A stretch of 60,999 nucleotides of DNA from Candidatus Methylomirabilota bacterium (GCA_036001065.1 DASYUQ010000098.1:1-60999), one strand, 5' to 3'. Shown: positions 1 to 9,775, counted from the first letter of the stretch. Notes: generated by a model not told the origin, from the sequence alone. Numbers and translations are program-made.

Positions 1-141
1 TACTACGAGGCCTGCCTGAGTGGCGATGATGCGTTTCGCCGGGAACGGTTCTTGAAGACGGGGAAGGGTAAACGCTTCTTGCGCAACCGCCTCGCGTCGT
101 TCCTGGCCAGATTTAGTACCAACAAGTTGGAACGGCACTAG
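1..141 (+). mobile_element. 3' end of an insertion sequence (transposase C-terminus plus right terminal repeat)
   Basis: The open frame enters from the window edge and reads 46 residues before a TAG at 139-141; the last residues are FSTNKLERH. The final 33 bases (109-141) match, with one mismatch, the right end of the 88-bp MITEs at 26278, 43231 and 47161. This suggests the frame is the end of a transposase whose stop codon lies inside the terminal inverted repeat. The 46 residues are basic and arginine/lysine-rich; I cannot assign a transposase family from them. The TA target duplications of the MITEs would fit an IS630/mariner-like enzyme, but that is inference. Confidence 0.6.
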
Positions 142-146
142 CTTAG

Positions 147-244
147 TCGGAGGGGGCGACTCCACAGGCGCGCCCACAGGGCGCGACGGCCCCCTCCGAG
201 GCCTCCCCCAGGAGGGATTGCGCGGGCGAAGCCCGCGCTCGAAC
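147..244 (+). repeat. Bipartite hairpin repeat, copy R1
   Basis: Copy of a recurrent intergenic element. Hairpin 1 pairs TCGGAGGGGGC with GCCCCCTCCGA. A C-rich linker (GGCCTCCCCCAG) follows, then hairpin 2 GCGCGGGCGAAGCCCGCGC and a terminal TCGAAC. This copy is the long subtype, with an extra CAGGCGCGCC..GGGCGCG segment in loop 1, as in copy R6. It lies between the IS end and queA. Confidence 0.85.
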
Positions 245-294
245 GGTGGCTACTCCGACACGCTCCTGCGCGCCCCCGGCCGCCCGCGGCCATG

Positions 295-300
295 TACACT
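295..300 (+). promoter_or_regulatory. -10-like box of queA (possible leaderless start)
   Basis: TACACT ends 7 bases before the GTG codon of queA, so a start site 6-8 bases downstream would coincide with the GTG. There is no Shine-Dalgarno sequence in front of the GTG. Similar boxes without a clear -35 precede several other genes here (5756, 8032, 29625, 48723, 51223, 52570). Confidence 0.35.
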
Positions 301-307
301 CCAGGCT

Positions 308-1342
308 GTGGAGCTGGGGGAATTCGACTACGATCTTCCACCGCCGGCGATCGCGCAGGCGCCTGCCGAGTCCCGTGATGCGGCGCGCTTGCTGATGATC
401 GACCGTGCGGGGCGGCGGTTCACCGACCACGTTTTCGCGGACCTGCCGGATCTCCTGTGGCCGGGCGACTGCGTGGTCGTGAACAACTCCCGGGTGATCC
501 CGGCGCGCGTCCTGGCCCGGGACGCGGCCGGCCGCCCGGTCGAGCTGCTCTTCGCCGAGCCCGAGAGCGAGCGGCGCTGGCGCGCGCTCGTCCGCCCTGG
601 CCGGCGCTGCCCCCCCGGGGCCGAGCTGGTCGCCGGGGACGAGCCGGGCTGTCGCCTGCGCGTCGTCGGCGTCGCCGACGACGGGCTGCGGATCGTCGAG
701 CGCGCCGACGGCTCGATCGACGAGCTTCTCGACGCCTACGGGCTCCCGCCGTTGCCGACCTATATCGTCCGCCATGCCAAGCCGGACGCCGAGGACCGGG
801 CGCGCTACCAGACGGTGTACGCGCGGCCGCCGGGGTCGATCGCCGCGCCCACGGCGGGGCTCCACTTCACGGCGGCCGTCCTCGATCGCCTGCGGCAGCG
901 CCGGATCGAGGTCCACGAGCTCACCCTCCACGTGGGCCCCGCGACGTTTCGCCCTATCAAGACGAGGCGCGTGGAGGACCACGTCCTGCCGCCGGAGCGC
1001 GTGTCGATCGGGGCCGGCGTCGCCGAGGCCGTCAACACCGCCAAGGCCGAGGGCCGCCGGATCGTGGCGGTGGGCACGACGACGACCCGCGCGCTCGAAG
1101 GCGCCGCCGAGGCCCACGGCCGGGTGCGGCCGCGTGAGGGCGCGGTCGATCTGTACATCACCCCGGGCCACCCGTTCCGGGTGATCGACGCCCTGCTGAC
1201 GAACTTCCACCTCCCGCGCTCGTCGCTGCTGGTCCTGGTCGCCGCCTTCGCGGGACGGGAGCTGATCATGGAGTCCTACCGGCATGCCATCGCCGCCGGC
1301 TATCGTTTCTACTCCTACGGCGACGCCACCCTGATGGTATGA
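308..1342 (+). CDS. queA: S-adenosylmethionine:tRNA ribosyltransferase-isomerase
   Basis: QueA transfers and isomerises the ribosyl part of AdoMet onto preQ1-modified tRNA to give epoxyqueuosine at the wobble position of GUN anticodons. The product is 344 residues, the usual family length. It starts with the family-typical LGEFDYDLPPPAIAQAPAE and contains YQTVYARPPGSIAAPTAGLH and the C-terminal LLTNFHLPRSSLL segment. The frame is open further upstream to 218, but family alignment and the -10-like box at 295-300 favour the GTG at 308. tgt follows on the same strand, giving two queuosine genes in order. The last 24 bases of this gene are duplicated downstream at 1465-1488, bracketing repeat R2. 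Confidence 0.95.
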   Translation: MELGEFDYDLPPPAIAQAPAESRDAARLLMIDRAGRRFTDHVFADLPDLLWPGDCVVVNNSRVIPARVLARDAAGRPVELLFAEPESERRWRALVRPGRRCPPGAELVAGDEPGCRLRVVGVADDGLRIVERADGSIDELLDAYGLPPLPTYIVRHAKPDAEDRARYQTVYARPPGSIAAPTAGLHFTAAVLDRLRQRRIEVHELTLHVGPATFRPIKTRRVEDHVLPPERVSIGAGVAEAVNTAKAEGRRIVAVGTTTTRALEGAAEAHGRVRPREGAVDLYITPGHPFRVIDALLTNFHLPRSSLLVLVAAFAGRELIMESYRHAIAAGYRFYSYGDATLMV

Positions 1343-1488
1343 CGCCGTCCGTCTCGATCGCGGTGGCGTCTAGGAAGGCGGCGACCTGTTCGAGCGCGGG
1401 CTCTGCCCGCGCAAGCGAGCGTGGGGGAGGTTTCGGAGGGGGCCGTCGAGGCCCCCGCCGACTGGGCGACGCCACCCTGATGGTATGA
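1319..1488 (+). repeat. 24-bp direct duplication of the queA 3' end
   Basis: The last 24 bases of queA (1319-1342, starting GGCGACGCC and ending GGTATGA, stop included) occur again exactly at 1465-1488. The second copy is not translated in continuation of queA. Between them lies repeat R2 (1388-1461) plus 45 bases. Exact identity over 24 bases points to a recent duplication linked to insertion of R2. Confidence 0.9.
1388..1461 (-). repeat. Bipartite hairpin repeat, copy R2
   Basis: Minus-strand copy of the bipartite repeat. It shows the hairpin-2 arm GAGCGCGGGCTCTGCCCGCGC, the G-rich linker, then the arms CGGAGGGGGCC and GGCCCCCGCCGA with an imperfect outer stem. It lies 3 bases from the second copy of the duplicated queA end. 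With the inverted-repeat element at 1516-1646 it accounts for most of the 318-base gap between queA and tgt; I see no gene there. Confidence 0.8.
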
Positions 1489-1515
1489 ACCGAGCAGCGG
1501 CACGGCCCAGGCGTG

Positions 1516-1646
1516 CGTCGGGGCCGGGCGGGGTCCGCCGACCCGTTCGCGCCGACGCCGATCGAGCGCAGCGCAGTGTATGGGAAACCGCCCCGCGTGA
1601 CTGCGCGCCGGAGCGCGTGGTCGCCGGACCCCGCCCGGCCCCGACG
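1516..1646. repeat. Large inverted-repeat element A (MITE-like)
   Basis: A perfect 22-bp inverted repeat (1516-1537 and 1625-1646, core GTCGGGGCCGGGCGGGG) encloses 87 bases. The arms are bordered by the 8-base direct repeat AGGCGTGC at 1509-1516 and 1647-1654, like a target-site duplication, although the left copy overlaps the arm by one base. It ends just before the tgt start and would fold into a long hairpin in the transcript. No reading frame is evident inside. Confidence 0.7.
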
Positions 1647-1660
1647 AGGCGTGCACGGCC

Positions 1661-2806
1661 GTGACCTTTGAGATCCTGGCCACCGAGGGCGCCGCCCGCC
1701 GCGGCCGCCTCACCACGCTGCACGGCGTCGTGGACACGCCCGCCTTCATGCCTGTGGGCACGCGCGGCACCGTGAAGAGTCTCACCCCTGACGATCTGCG
1801 GGAGGCCGGCGCCCAGATCGTCCTCGCCAACACCTACCACCTGTTCCTCCGCCCGGGCCATCAGCTGGTCCGGGAGCTCGGCGGCCTGCATCGCTTCATG
1901 GCCTGGGACGGTCCGATCCTGACGGACTCCGGCGGCTTCCAGGTCTTCAGCCTCGCCAAGCTGCGAAAGATCACCGAGGCCGGCGTGGCGTTCCGGTCCG
2001 ACGTGGACGGCTCCACCCACTTCCTCTCGCCCGAGCTGAGCATCGAGGTGCAGCAGGCGCTGGGCGCCGACATCATCCATCCGCTGGACGAGTGCCTGGC
2101 CTACCCGGCCACCCGCCAGGAAACCGAGCGCTCGCTGGCACTCACGCTCGGATGGGCGCGCCGCTCTCAGGCGGCCCGCGCCGGGGGAGCCCAGGCCCTC
2201 TTCGGCATCGTGCAGGGCGGTACGTGGCAGGATCTCCGTCGTCGCGCCGTCGAGGAGACGGTGTCGCTCGGCTTCGACGGCTACGCCATCGGCGGCATGG
2301 CGGTGGGCGAGCCGAAAGGGGCGATGTACGACCTCACCGAGCTCGTCGCCGGCCTGCTGCCGGCGCGCCAGCCGCGCTACCTCATGGGCGTCGGCAAGCC
2401 GGAGGATCTCGTCGAGGCGGTGGCGCGCGGCGTGGACCTGTTCGACTGCGTCCTGCCCACCCGCAACGCGCGCAACGGCCAGGCCTTCACCGGGGCGGGG
2501 CCGCTGACCATCAAGCAGGCGCAGTACACGCGCGATCCGCGTCCGCTCGATGAGGAGTGTGGGTGTTACGCCTGCCGCCGCTTCTCCCGGGCGTATGTCC
2601 GCCATCTCTTCGTTTCCGACGAGCTCCTGGCCTACCGGCTGTTGACGCTCCACAACCTGCACTTCTTCTTGGGGCTCGTGGCCGCGATGCGGACGGCGCT
2701 GGAAACGGACGCTTTCGCCCGATTCAAGGCTCGGTTTTTCGAGCGCTATCCTGTATCATTCCCGGACGTCTCGCTCGACGCTGAACGGAGGCCCGACCTT
2801 TCATGA
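1661..2806 (+). CDS. tgt: tRNA-guanine(34) transglycosylase
   Basis: Tgt exchanges guanine 34 of GUN-anticodon tRNAs for preQ1. The product is 381 residues and matches the family throughout: TPAFMPVGTRGTVKSL near the N-terminus, DSGGFQVFSL carrying the catalytic region, GGMAVGE, and DLFDCVLPTRNARNGQAF. The zinc site is visible as CGCYAC followed by C in YACRRF and a downstream His. The start is a GTG; no ATG fits the family N-terminus. The stop overlaps the yajC start (ATGA), so tgt and yajC are probably co-transcribed with secD and secF. Confidence 0.96.
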   Translation: MTFEILATEGAARRGRLTTLHGVVDTPAFMPVGTRGTVKSLTPDDLREAGAQIVLANTYHLFLRPGHQLVRELGGLHRFMAWDGPILTDSGGFQVFSLAKLRKITEAGVAFRSDVDGSTHFLSPELSIEVQQALGADIIHPLDECLAYPATRQETERSLALTLGWARRSQAARAGGAQALFGIVQGGTWQDLRRRAVEETVSLGFDGYAIGGMAVGEPKGAMYDLTELVAGLLPARQPRYLMGVGKPEDLVEAVARGVDLFDCVLPTRNARNGQAFTGAGPLTIKQAQYTRDPRPLDEECGCYACRRFSRAYVRHLFVSDELLAYRLLTLHNLHFFLGLVAAMRTALETDAFARFKARFFERYPVSFPDVSLDAERRPDLS

Positions 2807-3150
2807 ATGTCGCCGATGCCGCCGAGCTCGCTTTCGCCTCGTTCGCCCCGCCGGGCGGCGGAGCCGGGACCGGCGCCTTCCTCACGCAGATCGTTTTCTT
2901 CGCGGCCATCTTCGCCATCTTCTACTTCCTGCTCATCCGGCCCCAGCAGCGGCAGCGCCGCGAGCGCGAGCGGCTGCTGGCCGCGCTCAAGAAGGGCGAC
3001 CGCGTGGTGACGAGCAGCGGGCTGCACGGGACCATCACCGGGCTCACCGAGCACACGGCGACGCTGCGCGTCGCCGACCAGGTGAAGCTGGAGTTCGATC
3101 GGAGCGCCATCGCGCGGATCGTTGAGGGCCAGGCCGACCGCGATGCCTAG
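2803..3150 (+). CDS. yajC: Preprotein translocase subunit YajC
   Basis: YajC is a small inner-membrane partner of SecDF and the YidC-Sec holotranslocon. The 115-residue product has an N-terminal segment of about 25 residues, one hydrophobic helix (about residues 27-48, VFFAAIFAIFYFLLIRPQQ) and the conserved cytosolic domain with LKKGDRVVTSSGLHGTI. RPQQ after the membrane helix is a family hallmark. It overlaps tgt by 4 bases and secD by 8 bases, fixing its place in a tgt-yajC-secD-secF operon. Confidence 0.95.
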   Translation: MNVADAAELAFASFAPPGGGAGTGAFLTQIVFFAAIFAIFYFLLIRPQQRQRRERERLLAALKKGDRVVTSSGLHGTITGLTEHTATLRVADQVKLEFDRSAIARIVEGQADRDA

Positions 3151-4699
3151 GCGCCTCTGGCTCCGCATCGCCATCGTGGCCGTCGTCGCTGCGGGCTCCC
3201 TCTGGTACCTCTACCCGCCGACGAAGACGATCAACCTCGGCCTCGATCTCCAGGGCGGGATCCACCTCGTCCTGGGCGTGGAGGCAGACACCGCGATCGC
3301 GAACCAGACCGACCGCGTCGCCGAGGCCTTCAAGACCTCGCTGGAGCAGAAGGGCATCGGCGTGACCCGCGTCGCCCGGGCGGGCGACGCGGCGATCGAG
3401 GTCCGGCTGGTCGCGCCCCAGACCTGGAACGACGCGCTCACGGTGGCCAACGAGTTCAGCGCCTACCAGCGGCGGGACGAGGACCAGGCCAACGGCCGCT
3501 TCCGGCTGGTGCTGAGCGCCGGCGAGGTCAGCCGGCTCCACGACCTGGCCGTGCGCCAGGCCGTCGAGACGATCCGTAACCGTGTGGACCAGTTCGGCGT
3601 CTCCGAGCCCACCATCACGCGCCAGGGCGAGGACCGCATCCTCATCCAGCTGCCGGGCATCCAGGATCCCGAGCGCGCCAAGGCGCTCATCGGCAAGACC
3701 GCGCTGCTGGAGTTCAGGCTCCTGGACGAGCGGACGTCGGTGGAAGACGCGCTGGCCGGGCGGCTGCCCGAGACGTCCGAGATCCTCTACCAGCGGCGGA
3801 TCGACAAGGACACGAAGGCCGAGCGCAAGGTACCCTTCGTCGTCCAGAAGCGCACGCTGCTCACCGGCGCCGAGCTCAACCGCGCCGAGGTGCAGGCGGA
3901 CCCGAACTCGACCGGCAACTGGCAGGTGGCGATCGAGTTCAACGCCACCGGCACCCGGATCTTCGGCGAGGTGACCGAGCAGAACGTGGGCAAGCACCTG
4001 GCCATCATCCTCGACGGCAACGTGTACTCGGCCCCGCGGATCAACGAGCGAATCCCCGGCGGGCGGGCGGTCATCACGGGCCAGTTCACCGTCGAGGAGG
4101 CGCGGGACCTCGCCATCGTGCTGCGGGCGGGCGCGCTGCCGGCGCCGGTGAAGATCCTCGAGGAGCGGACGGTGGGGCCCTCCCTCGGCGCCGACTCGAT
4201 CCGCCAGGGGCTCACCGCCATCACGGCCTCGGCGGTGGTCGTCTTCGTCTTCATGCTGTTCTACTACCGCCTGTCGGGGCTGATCGCCGACGTGGCGCTG
4301 GGGCTGAACGTCCTCGTCCTGCTCGCCTGCATGGCGGCCTTCGGCGCGACGCTGACGCTGCCGGGCATCGCGGGGATCGCGCTGACGATCGGCATGGCGG
4401 TCGACACGAACATCCTGATCTTCGAGCGCATCCGGGAGGAGCTCCGGGTGGGCAAGCCGCCCCGCGCGGCGATCCAGGCGGGCTTCAGCCGCGCCTTCCG
4501 CACGATCATCGACACGCACGTCACGGTGCTGGTGACGGCGGCGATCCTCTACAACTTCGGCACGGGGCCGGTGAGAGGCTTCGCGGTCTCGCTCTTTGTC
4601 GGCCTGGCCGCCAGCCTCTTCACCGCGGTCTTCTTCACGCGCCTCCTCTTCGACCTGATCTATGTAGGTCGGCGGAGGCTCCAGGCGATCTCCATATGA
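3143..4699 (+). CDS. secD: Protein translocase subunit SecD
   Basis: SecD works with SecF as a proton-driven motor that pulls proteins through SecYEG. The 518-residue product has an N-terminal membrane helix, the periplasmic P1 region beginning with the diagnostic GLDLQGGIHLVLGV, and a C-terminal block of five membrane helices including GIAGIALTIGMAVDTNILIFERIREEL. The frame is open to a TTG at 3122, but the ATG at 3143 places the first helix at the very N-terminus as in homologues. The end (CCATATGA) was probably once fused to the secF start; a hairpin repeat now separates them. Confidence 0.95.
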   Translation: MPRRLWLRIAIVAVVAAGSLWYLYPPTKTINLGLDLQGGIHLVLGVEADTAIANQTDRVAEAFKTSLEQKGIGVTRVARAGDAAIEVRLVAPQTWNDALTVANEFSAYQRRDEDQANGRFRLVLSAGEVSRLHDLAVRQAVETIRNRVDQFGVSEPTITRQGEDRILIQLPGIQDPERAKALIGKTALLEFRLLDERTSVEDALAGRLPETSEILYQRRIDKDTKAERKVPFVVQKRTLLTGAELNRAEVQADPNSTGNWQVAIEFNATGTRIFGEVTEQNVGKHLAIILDGNVYSAPRINERIPGGRAVITGQFTVEEARDLAIVLRAGALPAPVKILEERTVGPSLGADSIRQGLTAITASAVVVFVFMLFYYRLSGLIADVALGLNVLVLLACMAAFGATLTLPGIAGIALTIGMAVDTNILIFERIREELRVGKPPRAAIQAGFSRAFRTIIDTHVTVLVTAAILYNFGTGPVRGFAVSLFVGLAASLFTAVFFTRLLFDLIYVGRRRLQAISI

Positions 4700-4815
4700 T
4701 CGAGCGGGTTGGTCGGAACCTGGTTCGAGCGCCGGCTCTGCCGGCGCAATCGATCCTGGGGGAGGCCTCGGAGGGGGCCGTAACGTCCGCCCCCTCCGAC
4801 GAGATATGATCGAGC
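4694..4815 (+). repeat. 12-bp direct duplication at the secD/secF junction
   Basis: ATATGATCGAGC occurs at 4694-4705, containing the secD stop, and at 4804-4815, containing the secF start. The simplest history is an ancestral ATGA overlap in which insertion of repeat R3 duplicated the junction, leaving both genes with intact ends. Confidence 0.8.
4723..4799 (-). repeat. Bipartite hairpin repeat, copy R3
   Basis: Minus-strand copy lying between secD and secF: hairpin-2 arms GCGCCGGCTCTGCCGGCGC, linker, then TCGGAGGGGGCCGTAACGTC with its partner ending CCCCTCCGA. It ends 4 bases before the second copy of the 12-bp duplication. Confidence 0.85.
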
Positions 4816-5747
4816 TCTTCCGCGTCCCCGATTACGACTTCATCGGCAAGCGCCGCTGGGCCTACCTGGTTTCGATCATCTTCATCGCCGTCGGGCTGAC
4901 CTCCATGGCCGTCAAGGGCGGTCTCCGCTACGACATCGACTTCGCCGGGGGCACGCTGATCCAGGTGCGCTTCGCCGAGCCCCCGGCCATCGACAAGATC
5001 CGGACCAGCCTGAGCCGGATCGGGCTCGGCGAGAGCGTCATCCAACAGTTCGGCGACCCCCGGGAGTACATCGTGCGCATGCCGCTCGGCCCGAGCAGCC
5101 CCGAGGAGGTCGGGCGCCGGGTGCAGACCGCCCTGAGCGCCGACCCCGCCCTCGGCCCGCTCGAGGTCCGGCGGGTGGAGTTCGTAGGGCCCCAGGTGGG
5201 GCGCGATCTGCAGCTCCAGGCGATCTACGCCGTGCTGGCGGGGCTGGTCGGCATCCTCGTGTACATCGCGCTCAGGTTCGACCTCAAGGGCAGCGTGGCG
5301 GCAGTCGCCGCCGTCTTCCACGATGTCCTCGTCTCCCTGGGCGCGCTCTCGCTGACCGACCGCGACTTCTCTCTGCCCGTCCTGGCCGCCATCCTGACGA
5401 TCATCGGCTACTCGGTGAACGACACGATCGTCGCCTATGACCGTCTGCGCGAGAACCGGGGCAAGCTGGCCCAGCAGAAGGGCCTGTCCTTCGCCCAGCA
5501 GATGAACAACGCCGTCAACCAGACGCTGTCGCGGACGGTCCTGACGGCGCTCACCGTCTTTTTCTCGACGGCGATCCTGCTCTTCTTCGGCGGGAAGGTG
5601 CTGGAGGATATGGCCTTTACGCTGTTCGTGGGCGTCGTCACGGGCACGTACTCGACGATCTACATCGCCGGCGCCCTCGTCGTCGAGTGGACACAGTACA
5701 TGGAGGGGCGGCTCCGGCGGGCGAGAAAAGCCGTGGCCAAGGCCTGA
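4806..5747 (+). CDS. secF: Protein translocase subunit SecF
   Basis: SecF is the second half of the SecDF proton-motive export motor. The 313-residue product has an N-terminal helix (about residues 18-36), the periplasmic signature DIDFAGGTLIQV, and five C-terminal helices containing AAILTIIGYSVNDTIVAYDRLREN and LSRTVLTALTVFFSTA. Length and order match the family. It is downstream of secD, separated only by repeat R3. The ATG at 4806 lies inside the duplicated junction sequence and has no strong Shine-Dalgarno, so translation may originally have been coupled to secD. Confidence 0.95.
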   Translation: MIELFRVPDYDFIGKRRWAYLVSIIFIAVGLTSMAVKGGLRYDIDFAGGTLIQVRFAEPPAIDKIRTSLSRIGLGESVIQQFGDPREYIVRMPLGPSSPEEVGRRVQTALSADPALGPLEVRRVEFVGPQVGRDLQLQAIYAVLAGLVGILVYIALRFDLKGSVAAVAAVFHDVLVSLGALSLTDRDFSLPVLAAILTIIGYSVNDTIVAYDRLRENRGKLAQQKGLSFAQQMNNAVNQTLSRTVLTALTVFFSTAILLFFGGKVLEDMAFTLFVGVVTGTYSTIYIAGALVVEWTQYMEGRLRRARKAVAKA

Positions 5748-5755
5748 GCCGCGTG

Positions 5756-5761
5756 TAGAAT
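5756..5761 (+). promoter_or_regulatory. -10-like box upstream of rel
   Basis: TAGAAT lies 28 bases before the rel start in a short AT-richer stretch. No convincing -35 is present. AGAGGTG lies between the box and the GTG start and can serve as ribosome binding site. Confidence 0.35.
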
Positions 5762-5789
5762 CATATGTTTAACCAGAGGTGTTTACGCG

Positions 5790-7931
<2,142 letters not shown>

Positions 7932-7933
7932 CG

Positions 7934-8009
7934 TCGGAAGGGGCGGACGTTACGGCCCCCTCCGAGGCCTCCCCCCGAAAGGATTGCGCGGGCGAAGCTC
8001 GCGCGCGAA
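7934..8009 (+). repeat. Bipartite hairpin repeat, copy R4
   Basis: TCGGAAGGGGC..GCCCCCTCCGA, the C-rich linker and GCGCGGGCGAAGCTCGCGC sit directly after the rel stop codon. A weak TCTAG repeat (7927-7931, 8023-8027) brackets it; this is too short to be conclusive. Confidence 0.8.
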
Positions 8010-8031
8010 GCGGCTTCGCGGGTCTAGGCGG

Positions 8032-8037
8032 TAGACT
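8032..8037 (+). promoter_or_regulatory. -10-like box upstream of the zincin gene
   Basis: TAGACT, in the context GGTAGACTCTC, lies 20 bases before the start at 8057. It resembles the box GGTATACTCTG at 48721. No -35 is seen. Confidence 0.3.
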
Positions 8038-8056
8038 CTCTCCTGGTGAACCGCGG

Positions 8057-8431
8057 ATGACGAGGAAGCAATTCGAGGCGCTGGTGGAGCGGGCTCTGCG
8101 GCGCCTGCCCAGGAAGTTCAAGGACAAGCTGGCGAACGTCGCGATCGTCGTCGAGGACTGGGCGGACGACGAGACCCTCCGCGACGTCGGCATCGAGCCG
8201 CCCGACACCCTGTACGGGCTCTACCGCGGCGTCGATCTCACGCGCCGCGACTCCGCCTACGGCAACGTCCTGCCCGACACCATCACCATCTACCAGGGGC
8301 CGATCGAGGAGGACTGCGCCGACCACGAGGAGATGGGCGAGCTGGTCCGGGAGACCGTCATCCACGAGATCGGCCACTACTTCGGCCTCGACGACGAGAC
8401 GATGCACCGGATCGAGGAGGACGAGAACTAG
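8057..8431 (+). CDS. Small zincin-like metallopeptidase family protein
   Basis: A 124-residue protein of the short bacterial zincin family (Zincin_1 type). It has the zinc motif HEIGHYFGLDDE at about residues 106-117, preceded by the conserved region with PDTITIYQGPIEE. Family members are small cytosolic putative metalloproteases of unknown substrate. The frame is open far upstream through rel in another frame, but the ATG at 8057 fits the family N-terminus (MTRKQFEALVERAL) and lies after a -10-like box. The encapsulin pair follows 75 bases later; any link is only positional. Confidence 0.85.
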   Translation: MTRKQFEALVERALRRLPRKFKDKLANVAIVVEDWADDETLRDVGIEPPDTLYGLYRGVDLTRRDSAYGNVLPDTITIYQGPIEEDCADHEEMGELVRETVIHEIGHYFGLDDETMHRIEEDEN

Positions 8432-8506
8432 CCCCTCCGCCGCCCGGGCTCTTCCCTCGCCGTGTACGCTGGGAGATGAGGGTATTCCACCTCACGAGGT
8501 ACCGGC

Positions 8507-8869
8507 ATGCCGCAGGGTTCAACGACCTTTCACGAGTCCGAAGAGCGCCTCACACCCGCCACGCGCGACATGCACCGCGCGCTCGTCAGCCTGATGGAGG
8601 AGCTGGAAGCGATCGACTGGTATCAGCAGCGGATGGACGCGACGCAAGACGACGAGCTGCGCGACATCCTCCGCCACAACCGCGACGAAGAGCAGGAGCA
8701 CGCCGTGATGGTGCTCGAGTGGATCCGCCGCCGTGATCCCGGCTTCGAGACGAGGCTCCGCGCGCATCTGTTCACCGAAGGCCCGATCGTGGGCCGGGAG
8801 GAGGCGGTCACCGACCGACGGCCGGCGGCCGGCAAGGGCGGGCTCGGCTCGCTCAGGGGGGTGCGATGA
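8507..8869 (+). CDS. Encapsulated ferritin-like protein with encapsulin-targeting tail
   Basis: Cargo of the adjacent encapsulin. The 120-residue product has the two-helix encapsulated-ferritin pattern: ELEAIDWYQQRMDA, then HNRDEEQEHAVMVLEWIRRRDP, supplying Glu and His ligands for a ferroxidase site that forms only on dimerisation. The last ten residues, GGLGSLRGVR, match encapsulin cargo-loading peptides (core GSLRG) and follow a flexible linker. Known homologues oxidise Fe(II) inside the encapsulin shell for iron storage and protection from oxidative stress. The stop overlaps the encapsulin start (ATGA), so the two are translationally coupled. An ACGAGGT Shine-Dalgarno lies upstream. Confidence 0.93.
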   Translation: MPQGSTTFHESEERLTPATRDMHRALVSLMEELEAIDWYQQRMDATQDDELRDILRHNRDEEQEHAVMVLEWIRRRDPGFETRLRAHLFTEGPIVGREEAVTDRRPAAGKGGLGSLRGVR

Positions 8870-9669
8870 TGGACAACCTCAGACGCGATTCGGCGCCTCT
8901 GTCCCCGCGGGCCTGGAAAGAGCTCGACGAAGCGGTGGCCCGGGCCGCTCGCCACGTGCTCACTGGCCGGCGCGTGGCGAGCTTCGACGGCCCCCGGGGA
9001 TGGGATCACATGGCCACCCGGCTCGGCACCATGACCCCGTGCGCGACCCGGGAGGGCCAGGCCGTCGTCTGCGTGCCCGAGATGGCGCTCCTGGCCGAGA
9101 TCCGGGCGGACTTCAGCCTGTCGTGGACCGCCGTGGAGGTCTTCGAGCGCGGCGCTCCGACGCTCGACACCTCCGCTGGCGAGGGCGCCGCGCGCGAAGT
9201 GGCGCTGGCGGAAGACCGCATCGTGCTCTACGGCGACCCCGTGGGGCACGGCTTCCTCGAGTCGGAGGGCTCCCCGAGCGTGACGGTGCAGGACTGGTCC
9301 AAGCCGGGCCAGGCGCTGAGCGACGTCCTGCGCGCCGTGGAAGCCCTGGACGGGCTCGGCATCAGCGGGGCCTACGAGCTGGTCCTCTCGCCCGCGCGGT
9401 ATTACGCCTTCCTGCAGGGTGCCGAGGACGGAGGCTATCCCACGTCGCGCCACCTCAAGACGGTGATCGAGGGAGTGCACCGCTCCGCCGTCTTGAAGCA
9501 GGCGGGCGCCCTCTTCTCGACGCGCGGCGACGATTTCGTGATCACGGTGGGGGGCGACCTCTCGGTGGGCTATCGCGGGCACGATACCGCCGGCGTCCAT
9601 CTCTTCTGCATCGAGACCGTCGCTTCGCAGGTGGTGACGCCCGAGGCCGTCTGTCTGCTGAAGACGTAG
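8866..9669 (+). CDS. enc: Family 1 encapsulin shell protein
   Basis: HK97-fold shell protein that assembles into an icosahedral nanocompartment around cargo. The 267-residue product has the classic N-terminus (NLRRDSAPLSPRAWKELDEA), the segment containing GRRVASFDGPRGWDH, the KPGQALSDVLRAVEALDGLGI region and the C-terminal E/A-domain strands. Length is standard for family 1. A second ATG directly after the first could be used. The upstream overlapping gene is the ferritin cargo, so this is an iron-storage encapsulin. No other cargo gene is adjacent. Confidence 0.95.
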   Translation: MMDNLRRDSAPLSPRAWKELDEAVARAARHVLTGRRVASFDGPRGWDHMATRLGTMTPCATREGQAVVCVPEMALLAEIRADFSLSWTAVEVFERGAPTLDTSAGEGAAREVALAEDRIVLYGDPVGHGFLESEGSPSVTVQDWSKPGQALSDVLRAVEALDGLGISGAYELVLSPARYYAFLQGAEDGGYPTSRHLKTVIEGVHRSAVLKQAGALFSTRGDDFVITVGGDLSVGYRGHDTAGVHLFCIETVASQVVTPEAVCLLKT

Positions 9670-9775
9670 CCACGACGGCTCGTCCGTCGCGGTGTGGCGC
9701 CAAGGGAGTCGTCTTTCCAAGGGTCATCCAGGTCACTCCCCTGAACTGTTCTAGTTGCTACCCGTAAGTTTTCTC

